This document shows, one piece after another, positions 33,932-42,072 of a stretch of 64,000 nucleotides of DNA (position 1 is its first letter; every line of letters starts with the position of its first letter). This DNA is from Vreelandella maris (GTDB taxonomy: Bacteria > Pseudomonadota > Gammaproteobacteria > Pseudomonadales > Halomonadaceae): contig NZ_JABWCV010000013.1 in assembly GCF_013371085.1 (NCBI RefSeq), forward strand, positions 1 through 64,000, read 5' to 3'. The notes under the pieces are model-generated. The model worked only from the letters and a program-made list of their open reading frames with translations. It made no database searches and had not been told where the DNA came from. The position numbers and the translations under genes are program-made.

Positions 33932-34585
33932 ATGCGCATTTACGACATCAACCCAACCGACGGCACCGCCATCAACCCCGCTGGCCGCGAAGCTCCTGCC
34001 GACCCGATGCGCGGCACGCCCCGCATACCAGCAGGAGCGACCGACATTGCCCCGCCCGCCCCAGGCGTGCACGAAGCCGCACGCTGGGCTGGGGACGCCT
34101 GGGAGCTAGTACCCGACTACCGTGGCCACGTCTACTACACTGCCGACGGCGAAAGCCATGAGATCAAAGAATTCGGCACCGAACCACCTGCCGACGCCCT
34201 CGACGAAGCCCCGCCCGCGCCGCTTGCCGACGTCGCACGCCGCAAGCGCCGCGAGATCGATTCGGGTGCGGCGCGCTCGGTCGCAAGCATACGAAGCCTG
34301 TACCCTGATTTCGAGCGGGAAACATGGGGTGATCAAGAAGATGAGGCCCGTGCCTGGACAGCTGACAAAATGGCGCCCACACCGACGCTAACCGGTATCG
34401 CCGAGGCACGCGAGGTGACGGTCGAGTATCTGGCGCCGAAGGTGATCCAGAAAGCCGATCAGTATCGGGCGCTGGCAGCTAGTGTCGCTGGCAAACGGCA
34501 GCGTCTGGAGGACGACATTGCCACAGCGCTGGCCGCCGAGGATCGGGCAGGCTTGGAGGCCATCGAATGGAGCAATGCTGAATAA
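33932..34585 (+). CDS. Tail fibre assembly-like protein
   Basis: 217 aa. The first 90 residues (MRIYDINPTDGTAINPAGRE, RWAGDAWELVPDYRGHVYYT) resemble the beta-rich start of fibre assembly chaperones; the C-terminal 120 (DVARRKRREIDSGAARSVASIRSLYPDFERETWGDQEDEARAW) look like DUF4376. It probably helps fold the fibre encoded 12 bases upstream. Confidence 0.75.
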   Translation: MRIYDINPTDGTAINPAGREAPADPMRGTPRIPAGATDIAPPAPGVHEAARWAGDAWELVPDYRGHVYYTADGESHEIKEFGTEPPADALDEAPPAPLADVARRKRREIDSGAARSVASIRSLYPDFERETWGDQEDEARAWTADKMAPTPTLTGIAEAREVTVEYLAPKVIQKADQYRALAASVAGKRQRLEDDIATALAAEDRAGLEAIEWSNAE

Positions 34586-34668
34586 AGCGTAGAAGGGAGT
34601 GACCATCGACGGTGCGGTAACACCAACGGTGGCCACCAACAAGCAGAACACAGCTGCAAGTCGGCCAA

Positions 34669-34700
34669 GACTCCCCCGCCTCGCGAGGCGTTAGAGAGTC
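34669..34700 (+). terminator. Hairpin between tail genes and com
   Basis: GACTC/GAGTC outer arms around GCCTC-GC-GAGGC-type inner stem (34678-34689) in the 151-base spacer. No T run, so termination efficiency is unclear. It separates the late tail genes from com-dam, where Mu also changes regulation. Confidence 0.4.
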
Positions 34701-34736
34701 TAAGCTAAACGTTAGATTCGTTATAGGCTTGACAGA

Positions 34737-34889
34737 GTGTTAACTGAAATCCGTTGTAAAAAGTGCAGCCGCAAGCTGGCCACCGCCAGCAATTATCAGT
34801 TCATCGAAATAAAGTGCCCGCGTTGCAAGCACTTAAACCAGCAGAGAGCCACGAGCTCCAAACCACTAAAGGAGATGCCTCGTGGCTAA
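34737..34889 (+). CDS. com: Com-like zinc-finger translational activator
   Basis: 50 aa, GTG start, too short to be found by simple length cut-offs. It shows the Com signature: EIRCKKCSRKLATASNYQFI then EIKCPRCKHLN, two CxxC pairs forming one zinc site. In Mu, Com binds the com-mom RNA and opens the mom ribosome site. Here the stop (34887-34889) overlaps the start of the Dam gene (34882) by 8 bases, so Com probably controls translation of this methylase. The ribosome site is weak (AGG); an in-frame TAG lies 21 bases before the start. Confidence 0.85.
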   Translation: MLTEIRCKKCSRKLATASNYQFIEIKCPRCKHLNQQRATSSKPLKEMPRG

Positions 34890-35673
34890 CCCAATTATCC
34901 CCTGGATGGGCGGCAAGCGCCGCCTTGCTGACCGTATTTTCCCGCTAATGCCACCGCATCAGTGCTATGTAGAGCCCTTCGCAGGAGGGGCTGCGCTTTT
35001 CTTCTTGCGTCCATCGCCAGCCGAGGTGGAAGTGCTCAATGACGTTAACGGCGACCTAGTGAATCTTTACCGTGTTGTGCAAAACCATCTGGAAGAGTTC
35101 GTTAGGCAGTTCAAATGGGCGCTTTCCAGCCGTCAGGTGTTTGAGTGGCTCAAGATGACACGGCCAGAGACCCTCACCGACATACAGCGTGCAGCCCGCT
35201 TCTATTACCTCCAGCAAAACGCCTTCGGTGCTCGCATCGAAGGCCAGAGCTTTGGCACGGCCACCACCACACCACCAGGCTTGAACCTGCTGCGCTTAGA
35301 AGAGACTTTATCAGCGGCGCACTTACGTTTATCAAGCACCTTTATAGAGCACCTAAGCTGGCAGGATTGCATCGAACGCTATGACCGCCCACACACCCTC
35401 TTTTATATGGACCCACCCTACTGGCAGACGGAGGGATATGGGGTACCCTTTGGCATAGAGCAGTACGAGGAAATGGCGAGCATGCTAGCCAAGCTCAAGG
35501 GCAAGGCCATCATCAGCCTCAACGACCACCCAGACATCCGCCGGATCTTCGCGGGCTACCACATCGAAACCACCGACATACGCTACACCGTCGGCGGCGG
35601 CAAAGGCTCAGACGCCAAAGAGGTGCTGATCTTCAGCTGGGATGTAGATGCCGAGCCAGCGGGGTTGTTTTAA
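34882..35673 (+). CDS. Dam-type DNA adenine N6-methyltransferase
   Basis: 263 aa of the D12/Dam class. The AdoMet motif is VEPFAGGAALFF with the N-terminal PWMGGKRRL; the catalytic motif DPPY is at about residue 177 (FYMDPPYWQTEGYG). It takes the place of mom in Mu: DNA modification expressed late to protect phage DNA from host restriction. GTG start at 34882, with GGAGATG upstream, lies inside the com end, implying Com-dependent translation. The recognition sequence cannot be told from here; GATC is possible. Confidence 0.92.
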   Translation: MANPIIPWMGGKRRLADRIFPLMPPHQCYVEPFAGGAALFFLRPSPAEVEVLNDVNGDLVNLYRVVQNHLEEFVRQFKWALSSRQVFEWLKMTRPETLTDIQRAARFYYLQQNAFGARIEGQSFGTATTTPPGLNLLRLEETLSAAHLRLSSTFIEHLSWQDCIERYDRPHTLFYMDPPYWQTEGYGVPFGIEQYEEMASMLAKLKGKAIISLNDHPDIRRIFAGYHIETTDIRYTVGGGKGSDAKEVLIFSWDVDAEPAGLF

Positions 35674-35683
35674 GGATATTAAT

Positions 35684-36571
35684 GTGCAGGAAAATAGCTT
35701 TGAAAATGCTCGTCAAATGCTTGAGTTTCTTAATCCCTTAGATACAGAAAGGTGGCCCCCTGGTCAAACCATCTTTCGTGGGCAACCAGAGTGTAGCCAG
35801 CAACTACTACCCTCTATTCATAGGCTCGGTGGCCCTGTTACGGCTCCTAGGTTTTATGGAGATATAGATATCTCCCGAAATCAGCAGGTAAACTTTGAGA
35901 AACTCGTACTAAACGCCTTTTTGGAAGCCTGCGATCATTCGGGGCTAAGTGTACCGGGAGACTCACTCGCTGTACGTGCAAGAGCGATCAATTTGGATTC
36001 ACTTGTGGATGGGAATGCCTCATGGCCTACCAATGACTTACATGAAATATTAGCCTTTGCTCAGCACCACGGCGTGCCAACGTGTCTGCTGGATTGGACT
36101 CGAAACCCTTATATATCTGCATACTTTGCCGCGTCTTCAGCTCTAGGTGCATTGAAAGATACCGATAAGAAACTTGATGGTTATCTCGCCGTGTGGGCTC
36201 TAAGCACTCGAGCTACAGGCTTCGACATCATTCAACCTCCAGGGGGCACAAGCCCTTATTTAGCGGCCCAGTCAGGTCTATTTACGGTGTCCCGAATATA
36301 TGGCCCTGGCGATAGCATCTTCCTGCCGCTTCCTTTAAACCAAGATAAAAGTATTGAGCCTGGCCCTGACGATTCATCCCACTTGCAACTTTTAACCTTG
36401 CCTCGTTCTGAGGCTGCGGATTTACTGGAAGGGTGCGCCAGGATGGGAGTGACTGGATCGAAGCTATTCCCTGGGTATGAAGGAATAGCAAAAAGCGTTA
36501 GAGATTGGGCAAATATCCATCATCGTGGAAGTAGCTTAGTAGAGGACTCTATTCGCTACTTGCTTTCTTAA
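35684..36571 (+). CDS. FRG-domain protein (cargo at right end)
   Basis: 295 aa. The FRG motif is in TIFRGQPECSQQLLPSIHR (around residue 30-48), and the rest of the domain is recognisable (LAFAQHHGVPTCLLDWTRNPYISAYFAASS; the HHG.PT.LLDWT.NP motif is characteristic). The biochemical role of FRG is not established; such proteins are common in prophages and defence or effector loci. GTG at 35684 with AAGGA seven bases upstream is preferred over an ATG inside the dam gene. A+T-richer than the phage average. It is the last gene before the right phage end. Confidence 0.85.
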   Translation: MQENSFENARQMLEFLNPLDTERWPPGQTIFRGQPECSQQLLPSIHRLGGPVTAPRFYGDIDISRNQQVNFEKLVLNAFLEACDHSGLSVPGDSLAVRARAINLDSLVDGNASWPTNDLHEILAFAQHHGVPTCLLDWTRNPYISAYFAASSALGALKDTDKKLDGYLAVWALSTRATGFDIIQPPGGTSPYLAAQSGLFTVSRIYGPGDSIFLPLPLNQDKSIEPGPDDSSHLQLLTLPRSEAADLLEGCARMGVTGSKLFPGYEGIAKSVRDWANIHHRGSSLVEDSIRYLLS

Positions 36572-36623
36572 CAGGCGGTGCCAAAGGAAATGCAATGAGC
36601 GTATGGTTTTGCGGATTTATCTA

Positions 36624-36692
36624 GTGCCAATTAACGCGCGAATATGTGCCAAATCCGTCGCGAGCTTACACAAATGTTGACGAGCTTGGCAC
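36624..36692 (+). repeat. Candidate transposase-binding repeats near right prophage end
   Basis: Two tandem 22-bp units begin GTGCCAA at 36624 and 36646 and share CGCGA at the same offset. A third copy of the heptamer is inverted (TTGGCAC, 36686-36692), and CGAGCTT recurs at 36661 and 36681. Mu transposase sites are also 22 bp and clustered at the ends. The end itself should be between here and 36726. Confidence 0.5.
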
Positions 36693-36725
36693 ACTGATGA
36701 CACAGATTTGACACACGCAAAACAA

Positions 36726-36753
36726 AAGGGCCTACGCGTTAACGTAAGCCCTT
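36726..36753 (-). terminator. Terminator of tRNA-Arg
   Basis: Stem AAGGGC/GCCCTT with an inner TACG/CGTA extension. On the minus strand it is followed by TTGTTTT. It lies 8 bases beyond the tRNA 3' end, so it ends the tRNA transcript. It marks DNA that must be host chromosome, limiting the prophage to its left. Confidence 0.75.
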
Positions 36754-36760
36754 GAAATTA

Positions 36761-36837
36761 TGGCGCGCCCGGCAGGATTTGAACCTGCGACCCTCGGCTT
36801 CGGAGGCCGATACTCTATCCAACTGAGCTACGGGCGC
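36761..36837 (-). tRNA. tRNA-Arg (anticodon CCG)
   Basis: 77-nt cloverleaf on the minus strand with encoded CCA. Acceptor GCGCCCG pairs with CGGGCGC; D-loop AGCTCAGTTGGATAGAG; anticodon arm CGGCC-TCCGAAG-CCG with CCG in the loop (reads CGG); T-arm GGTTCGAATCC. It is intact. The prophage right end lies close by, but transposing phages do not use tRNA attachment sites, so this is likely coincidence. Confidence 0.97.
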
Positions 36838-36849
36838 TTGTGGGTGCGT

Positions 36850-36878
36850 ATCGTAACCGTGCGGGGCGGCTGTGTCCA
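36850..36878 (-). promoter_or_regulatory. Promoter of tRNA-Arg
   Basis: On the minus strand: TGGACA (36878-36873), 17 bases, TACGAT (36855-36850), followed after about 12 bases by the mature tRNA 5' end. The G+C-rich stretch between -10 and the tRNA is discriminator-like. Confidence 0.55.
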
Positions 36879-36982
36879 GCCGCGAAGCGGTTTTGCGGGC
36901 TTGTTCAATTGACCCTTTTCCCTTCTCTAGTGCATGCTTTGGAAGCACTTTTGCACCTTAGAAAAATCGGGAACACAATAAT

Positions 36983-37978
36983 ATGAAAACTTTTGCACGT
37001 AGCACGCTGGCACTGGGCATCTCACTGGCGCTGGTAAGCGCCGCGAACGCCGCTGATTTTGCGGATATGGACCCCGTTTCCCTGCGCCTGGCCCACGTGG
37101 TCAATGAACAGGATGGTTTCCACATCGCCGCCACCAAGTTTGAAGAGCTGGTGGAAGAGCGCACCGACGGCAAGGTCGAGATCGAGATTTTCCCCAACGC
37201 CACCCTGGGTGACGAACGCACGCTGCTGGAAGGCATGCAGATCGGCACCGTGGATATGGGCGTGATTACCAACGGGCCGGTGGCCAACTTTGTCGAAGAG
37301 ATGGCGGTCTTTGAACTGCCGTTCCTGTTCCCCTCTCCGGAAGCCGCTTATGAAGTGCTCGATGGCCCGATTGGCCAGGAGCTGCTCGACAAGCTTTCTG
37401 AGGTAAACCTGAAAGGCATGGCTTACGCCGAGCGTGGTTTCCGTAACCTGACCAACAGCGAGCGGGCGATTAATACGCCGGAAGACCTGGATGGCCTGCG
37501 CATCCGCGTGATGGAAAACCCGGTTTACACCGACACCTTCCGCGAGCTGGGTGCCAATGCGATTCCCATGGCGTGGACCGAAGCGCTCACCGCCATGCAG
37601 CAAGGCACCATCGACGGTCAGGAAAACCCGGTGAACGTGATCCACTCGTTCAACCTGGATGAAACCCAGAACTACATGACCCTTTCGCGCCACACCTACG
37701 CCCCGGCGATTTTTGTCATGGGCATGCCTGTCTGGAATCAGCTGCCAGAACAGGCCCAAGAGGTACTGCTAACGGCCGCCCAGGAAGCCGCAGAGCATGA
37801 GCGTCAGGTGAATGCAGAGATGGAGAGCGAACAGCTGCAAGCGCTGCGCGATGCAGGCATGGAGATCAACGATAATCCGGATATGGAGGCCTTCCAATCC
37901 GCCGTGGCGCCGGTGTATGAGAAGTACGGCGAACAGTTCGGCGATTACCTGCCACGCATCCAGGAGGCGCTCAAGTAA
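36983..37978 (+). CDS. TRAP transporter solute-binding protein (DctP family)
   Basis: 331 aa periplasmic receptor. Signal peptide MKTFARSTLALGISLALVSA, cleavage after NAA. Mature protein has the DctP pattern: LRLAHVVNEQDGFHIAATKFEELVEERTDGKVEIEIFPNATLGDERTLLEGMQIGTVDMG and the substrate-arginine region YAERGFRNLTNS, then DGQENP. Substrate is probably a carboxylate, but cannot be fixed. It heads the operon with the small and large permease genes directly behind it. Confidence 0.93.
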   Translation: MKTFARSTLALGISLALVSAANAADFADMDPVSLRLAHVVNEQDGFHIAATKFEELVEERTDGKVEIEIFPNATLGDERTLLEGMQIGTVDMGVITNGPVANFVEEMAVFELPFLFPSPEAAYEVLDGPIGQELLDKLSEVNLKGMAYAERGFRNLTNSERAINTPEDLDGLRIRVMENPVYTDTFRELGANAIPMAWTEALTAMQQGTIDGQENPVNVIHSFNLDETQNYMTLSRHTYAPAIFVMGMPVWNQLPEQAQEVLLTAAQEAAEHERQVNAEMESEQLQALRDAGMEINDNPDMEAFQSAVAPVYEKYGEQFGDYLPRIQEALK

Positions 37979-38503
37979 GTGACCACCACGACTCAACCGC
38001 TGTTAAAGTTGCTGCGTCGAATCGAGCGCGGGCTGGATGCCATCATCCAGCCCGTGGTTTTTGCGGGCATGGCGGCGCTGATTGGGGTGATTACCCTGCA
38101 GATCGTCTCCCGGGTGCTGTTCACCGCCGTCGGCTGGACGGAAGAGGTCGCCCGCTTTCTGTTGGTGTGGATCACCTTCCTGGCCGGCACCCTGGCATTC
38201 CAGCGCGGGCGACACATTGCCGTGACCTTTGTAGTGGACGCCCTGCCCGGCCGCCTTCGCCAAATCGCGCGCATTGCTGCCCTGCTGATTGTGTTGGCGT
38301 TTATGATCACGCTGATAGTGATCGGCTACCGCTACATGCAGGTGCAGAGTTTTCAAAAATCCGCCTCGCTGCGTCTCTCAATGACCTACGTCTACGCGGT
38401 GATGCCAATTTGCGCGGCGATCATGGCGTGGTACGCGCTGGTGGATATTATTGAACTGCTGCTGGGCGACGAGACGACACACGCTCAGGAGGAGCCGCTA
38501 TGA
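37979..38503 (+). CDS. TRAP transporter small permease (DctQ family)
   Basis: 174 aa, GTG start directly following the receptor stop. Four hydrophobic helices (VVFAGMAALIGVITLQIVSRVLF; WTEEVARFLLVWITFLAGTLAFQRGRHIAV; IAALLIVLAFMITLIVIGY; VYAVMPICAAIMAWYALVDI). The WTEE...F..W..FLG and RGRHI motifs are typical of DctQ. Its stop overlaps the DctM start (ATGA). Partner of the Na+-dependent DctM. Confidence 0.92.
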   Translation: MTTTTQPLLKLLRRIERGLDAIIQPVVFAGMAALIGVITLQIVSRVLFTAVGWTEEVARFLLVWITFLAGTLAFQRGRHIAVTFVVDALPGRLRQIARIAALLIVLAFMITLIVIGYRYMQVQSFQKSASLRLSMTYVYAVMPICAAIMAWYALVDIIELLLGDETTHAQEEPL

Positions 38504-39768
38504 CGCTGCTGCTCTTCGGGCTGTTCTTCCTGTTTATGCTGCTAGGGGTGCCGATTGCCTTTGCGATTGGCGCCAGCACGCTGTATGCCCTGCATCAATC
38601 CGGCGTGCCGCTGATGGTGGTCACCCAGCAGATGTTCCAGGGCATCAACTCCTTTGCCCTGGTCGCAATCCCGATGTTTATACTCGCCGGGGACTTGATG
38701 GCCCAGGGTAAGGTGAGCGAAAAACTGGTCAGCTTTGCCGATTCGTTAGTCGGCTTTATGCGCGGCGGGCTTTCCGTGGTCTCGGTGATGGCGGGTATGT
38801 TCTTTGCGGCGATTTCCGGCTCTGGTGCCGCGACCACGGCAGCGGTCGGTTCTAGTCTGGTGCCGGAGCTAAAGCGCAAAGGCTATGACCCGGCCTCAGC
38901 GGCCAGCTTGATCGCCGCCAGCGGCACCATTGGGGTGGTGATCCCGCCCTCGGTGCCGATGATCATCTACGCGGTCATAGCCCAGCAGTCGGTCTCCAAG
39001 CTGTTTTTAAACGGCTTTTTACCGGGGCTGGCGATGGGGCTGGGGCTGGGGTTGATGTCCATTGCGATTGCCCAGGCCTACAAGCGCCAATACCCCAAGG
39101 GCACGCCGCTGTCGTTGGCCACCATTTGGCATACCTTTAAAGATGCCAGTTGGGGGTTAATGACGCCGGTTATTATTCTCGGCGGTATCTTCTCGGGAAT
39201 ATTCACGCCTTCAGAAGCGGCGGTCGTGGCAGTGAACTACGCCATGCTGGTGTCGCTGTTTGTCTATCGTGACCTTAACCTGCCCCAGATTTACAAGCTG
39301 CTGATTCGTTCGGCGATGACCACTGCAGTGATCATGCTGGTGATTGCGATGTCGGCGGTGCTGAGCTGGACGCTCTCCAGCTGGCAGGTGCCGGGGGCGA
39401 TTGCCCAGGCGGTGCTGTCACTCTCGACTAACCCTTACGTGATCATGCTGCTGATCGTTGGGATTATTCTGCTCACCGGGGTGTTTATCGAAACCGCCAG
39501 TGCGCTGATTATCCTCACGCCGGTGCTGTTGCCGCTGGTGCTGCAGTTGGGCATCGATCCGATCCACTTTGGTTTGATTATCGTGGTGGGGCTTTCGATC
39601 GGCATGATCACCCCGCCGGTGGCGATTAATCTGTACGTGGCGTCTTCGATTACCCAGCTGCCGCTGGAGCGCATTACCCGCGCCATCATTCCTTACCTGC
39701 TGGGGTTGATCGGGGTGTTGCTGCTGGTCGTCTACGTGCCGATTTTATTAGGCTGGTCAGGTGGTTAG
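38500..39768 (+). CDS. TRAP transporter large permease (DctM family)
   Basis: 422 aa, about 12 transmembrane helices. Family motifs: LFFLFMLLGVPIAFAIGAS, ALVAIPMFILAGDLM, AAISGSGAATTAAVGSSLVPELKRKGYDPASAASLIAASGTIGVVIPPSVPMIIY, and FGLIIVVGLSIGMITPPVAINLYV. Full length for the family. It moves solute with a Na+ gradient, fed by the receptor two genes upstream. A strong terminator follows. Confidence 0.95.
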   Translation: MTLLLFGLFFLFMLLGVPIAFAIGASTLYALHQSGVPLMVVTQQMFQGINSFALVAIPMFILAGDLMAQGKVSEKLVSFADSLVGFMRGGLSVVSVMAGMFFAAISGSGAATTAAVGSSLVPELKRKGYDPASAASLIAASGTIGVVIPPSVPMIIYAVIAQQSVSKLFLNGFLPGLAMGLGLGLMSIAIAQAYKRQYPKGTPLSLATIWHTFKDASWGLMTPVIILGGIFSGIFTPSEAAVVAVNYAMLVSLFVYRDLNLPQIYKLLIRSAMTTAVIMLVIAMSAVLSWTLSSWQVPGAIAQAVLSLSTNPYVIMLLIVGIILLTGVFIETASALIILTPVLLPLVLQLGIDPIHFGLIIVVGLSIGMITPPVAINLYVASSITQLPLERITRAIIPYLLGLIGVLLLVVYVPILLGWSGG

Positions 39769-39799
39769 CCACGCGCTTTCTGAGGGCGGTAAACGCAAC

Positions 39800-39831
39800 G
39801 GGGCTTGCCACTTGGCAAGCCCCATTTTTTT
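39800..39831 (+). terminator. Terminator of first TRAP operon
   Basis: GGGGCTTGCCA-CT-TGGCAAGCCCC stem (39800-39823) followed by ATTTTTTT. A near-perfect intrinsic terminator between the rightward dctM and the convergent chemoreceptor gene. Confidence 0.93.
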
Positions 39832-39850
39832 ACTGATGGCTAAGCAACCG

Positions 39851-41644
39851 TTAGAACGCTTCCCACTCATCCTCTGCCTGATGGCTAGATGACAGCTGTG
39901 ACGAAGGTTTTGCAGCAAGCGCTGGGCGTTTCAGACCGCTGGCATTGCCGCGCTGGGAGGCAGATGGCGAGGCCAGCGCCTGATGCCGCTGTGTGGGCTC
40001 ATCTTCACCTAACACAAAGGAGTTGATCAGCTGGTTTAGGTGCTCCGCATGGCGGCGCATGTTGGTGGCAGCGGTAGTGGATTCCTGCACCATGGCGGCG
40101 TTCTGCTGGGTCATGGTATCCATTTCAGCCACGGCGGTGTTGATCTGGCCAATACCGCTGCTCTGCTCCTTGGCACCGGCGCTGATCTCGCCGATCACAT
40201 CGGTGACTTTCGCCACGCTGGAGACAATTTCGCGCATGGTGTTGCCCGCGTTGCGCACCAGCTCCGCCCCGGAGTGGGTGTGCTTCACAGAGGCATCGAT
40301 CAGCGTGCGGATCTCTTTAGAGGCATCGCTGGAGCGGCTGGCCAGAATACGTACTTCCTGGGCGACGACCGCAAAGCCGCGGCCATGCTCCCCCGCCCGC
40401 GCGGCTTCCACCGAGGCGTTAAGCGCCAGGATATTGGTCTGGAAGGCGATGGCATCAATCATGCTGATGATGTCGCTGATGCGCGAAGCGGAGTCATTGA
40501 TATCGCGCATGGTGCTTTCCACCTGCCCCATCGCGGTTTCACCCTCGCGGGCTACATCAGCGGTAGACTGCACTAGCGTGTTGGCCTGCTGGGCATTGTC
40601 GGCGCTGTGATTAACCGTCGAGGTGATCTCTTCCATGGAAGCTGAGGTTTGTTGCAGGTTCGCGGCCGCCTGCTCGGTACGGGTGGCGAGTTCTTCAGAG
40701 CTCTGCGAGATTTCCCCCGCCGCTTGATGCACGCTAAGCGTACTGCGGCGTACATCACGCAGCGTATCCTGCATACGCGCTACAAAGGCGTTGAACTGAA
40801 CGCCAAGGTCGCCGATTTCATCGCCGCTTTCTACTGCCAAGCGACGGGTTAAATCACCGCGCCCCTGGGCGATATCGTGCATCGCCGAGGCGGTACGCTT
40901 GATCGGTCCCAATGTACGGCGCACAAAACCATACGCCACCAAGGCAATCACGCCGAACAGTACCAGCGCCAACAAGGATGAAATCATAATCGATTGGCGC
41001 AAATCGGCAGCCGCATCGGCTTCCAGCTCAGCCATGGATTGGTCAACGTCGGTAACATAAACGCCCGCGCCTACAATCCAACCCCATTTTTCCAGGCGAT
41101 CAATATAGGAGTGTTTCTGTTCCGGCTCTCCGCTGCCAGGATATTCCCAGGGATACTCATAAAAGCCACCGCCATCTTGGCCTACCTGGATAAAGTCACG
41201 CACGATGTAAGACCCATCAGGCGCTTGTAGTCCGCTTAAGTCCTGGCCTTCCCGCTCTTGGGAGTGCGGAAGTACCACGTTGGTGCCATCGTAGTCGTAA
41301 ACAAAAATGTAGTTTTCACCCTCAAAGCGCATTGAACGCAGCATCTCAGCAGCGCGTTCCTTGGCTTCGCGGTCGTTGGCATCGGCGTCGTTGTAGATGG
41401 GCGCGATAGCGGTAGTCGCCATCTGCACAATGTCGCGCACCGAGGCTCGTCGCTCTTCAATCAATTGTTCGCGCTGTTCCACCAGCGCCTCACGGGTATC
41501 TTGGGTACTGCTAAAGGCGTCAAACCCGACCAAGGCGACCGTGACCAACAAAAGCGGAAACAAAACCAGTATCAACACCTTGGTTTGCAAGCCAAGGCCT
41601 GACTTAGGGGGAGACGTATTAGAATGGATAGGCAGAGTGGGCAT
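39851..41644 (-). CDS. Methyl-accepting chemotaxis protein, Cache type
   Basis: 597 aa inner-membrane chemoreceptor. First TM about residues 20-42 ([20 protein letters not shown]); periplasmic single Cache domain ([64 protein letters not shown]); second TM ([20 protein letters not shown]); HAMP ([28 protein letters not shown]). The signalling hairpin tip includes [37 protein letters not shown]. The C-terminus DEWEAF is a CheR/CheB docking pentapeptide. This type often senses small carboxylates; the adjacent TRAP genes may share a ligand. Its promoter is sigma-28-like. Confidence 0.95.
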   Translation of the reverse strand: MPTLPIHSNTSPPKSGLGLQTKVLILVLFPLLLVTVALVGFDAFSSTQDTREALVEQREQLIEERRASVRDIVQMATTAIAPIYNDADANDREAKERAAEMLRSMRFEGENYIFVYDYDGTNVVLPHSQEREGQDLSGLQAPDGSYIVRDFIQVGQDGGGFYEYPWEYPGSGEPEQKHSYIDRLEKWGWIVGAGVYVTDVDQSMAELEADAAADLRQSIMISSLLALVLFGVIALVAYGFVRRTLGPIKRTASAMHDIAQGRGDLTRRLAVESGDEIGDLGVQFNAFVARMQDTLRDVRRSTLSVHQAAGEISQSSEELATRTEQAAANLQQTSASMEEITSTVNHSADNAQQANTLVQSTADVAREGETAMGQVESTMRDINDSASRISDIISMIDAIAFQTNILALNASVEAARAGEHGRGFAVVAQEVRILASRSSDASKEIRTLIDASVKHTHSGAELVRNAGNTMREIVSSVAKVTDVIGEISAGAKEQSSGIGQINTAVAEMDTMTQQNAAMVQESTTAATNMRRHAEHLNQLINSFVLGEDEPTQRHQALASPSASQRGNASGLKRPALAAKPSSQLSSSHQAEDEWEAF

Positions 41645-41698
41645 TGTGTGTCTTCCAGGTTCGATCTTGAGAAGGGTTTTAGCGTATAGACTAAGTAT

Positions 41699-41725
41699 AT
41701 ATCGACTGAAAGTGTGTCAACTTTA
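41699..41725 (-). promoter_or_regulatory. Sigma-28 (FliA)-type promoter of chemoreceptor gene
   Basis: Minus strand: TAAAGTTG, 11 bases, GTCGATAT, close to the FliA consensus TAAAGTTT-N11-GCCGATAA. It lies about 55 bases before the ATG at 41644, with TGGAAGA as ribosome site. An overlapping TTGACA with TACTTA 17 bases later could give weak sigma-70 activity. Confidence 0.65.
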
Positions 41726-42072
41726 ACCACTTTTTTAGCTTTTTTGCTTTATAGGCAACTATTTAGCTAAAAAACCTTCGCTCCATAACCTAGGTTAAGG
41801 TAAAAGCACACTGATCCATTCATGGTGGGGAAGTGGTGGCCAAGGATGGCCCGTTTTAGCAAGACGCTAACACATGTTCTTCGGTTGCCTTGATCTTTTC
41901 TACCGCCTGATCAAGGCGACCTTTTTATTGCTACTGTCTTTCTTCCCTTCTCTTAATAACCTCGTTATCTACTCTCGATCTAACATTTCCTGTCGTCCTT
42001 GTTATTTGCGCTTGTTACTTGCTATCGCCAGCAGCGTATCATGGCGCTAGTACACAAGGAGTATGGCAAGCC
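41726..42072 (+). other. Intergenic spacer upstream of BrkB/YihY gene
   Basis: About 350 bases between the divergent chemoreceptor and BrkB-like genes. The part to 41,780 is A+T-rich chemoreceptor upstream DNA. I see no further coding frame with a ribosome site, and no clear hairpin terminator; a short imperfect repeat (TTGATCTTTT / CTGATCAAGGCG) is not convincing. AAGGAG precedes the BrkB start. Confidence 0.5.

Larger units (their letters stand above)
1..36719 (+). mobile_element. Mu-like transposable prophage (left end outside window)
   Basis: The gene order matches phage Mu: repressor, Ner, transposase A, ATPase B, GemA, Mor, lysis, terminase, head, contractile tail, Com. There is no tyrosine or serine integrase, as expected for a phage that integrates and replicates by transposition. 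The left terminus lies outside the window, probably shortly beyond the repressor. The right terminus must lie between the last phage gene (ends 36571) and the host tRNA terminator at 36726; 36719 is an upper bound, not a mapped end. Every structural gene class needed for a Mu-type virion is present with intact reading frames, so the prophage could be functional. Confidence 0.93.

Noticed and set aside
34729..34734. TTGACA before com as a -35 promoter element
   Set aside because: No acceptable -10 lies 16-18 bases downstream, so promoter status is not supported.
36761..36837. tRNA-Arg as prophage attachment site
   Set aside because: The phage is of the transposing type with no integrase, the tRNA is intact with its own terminator, and no duplicated tRNA fragment is seen.
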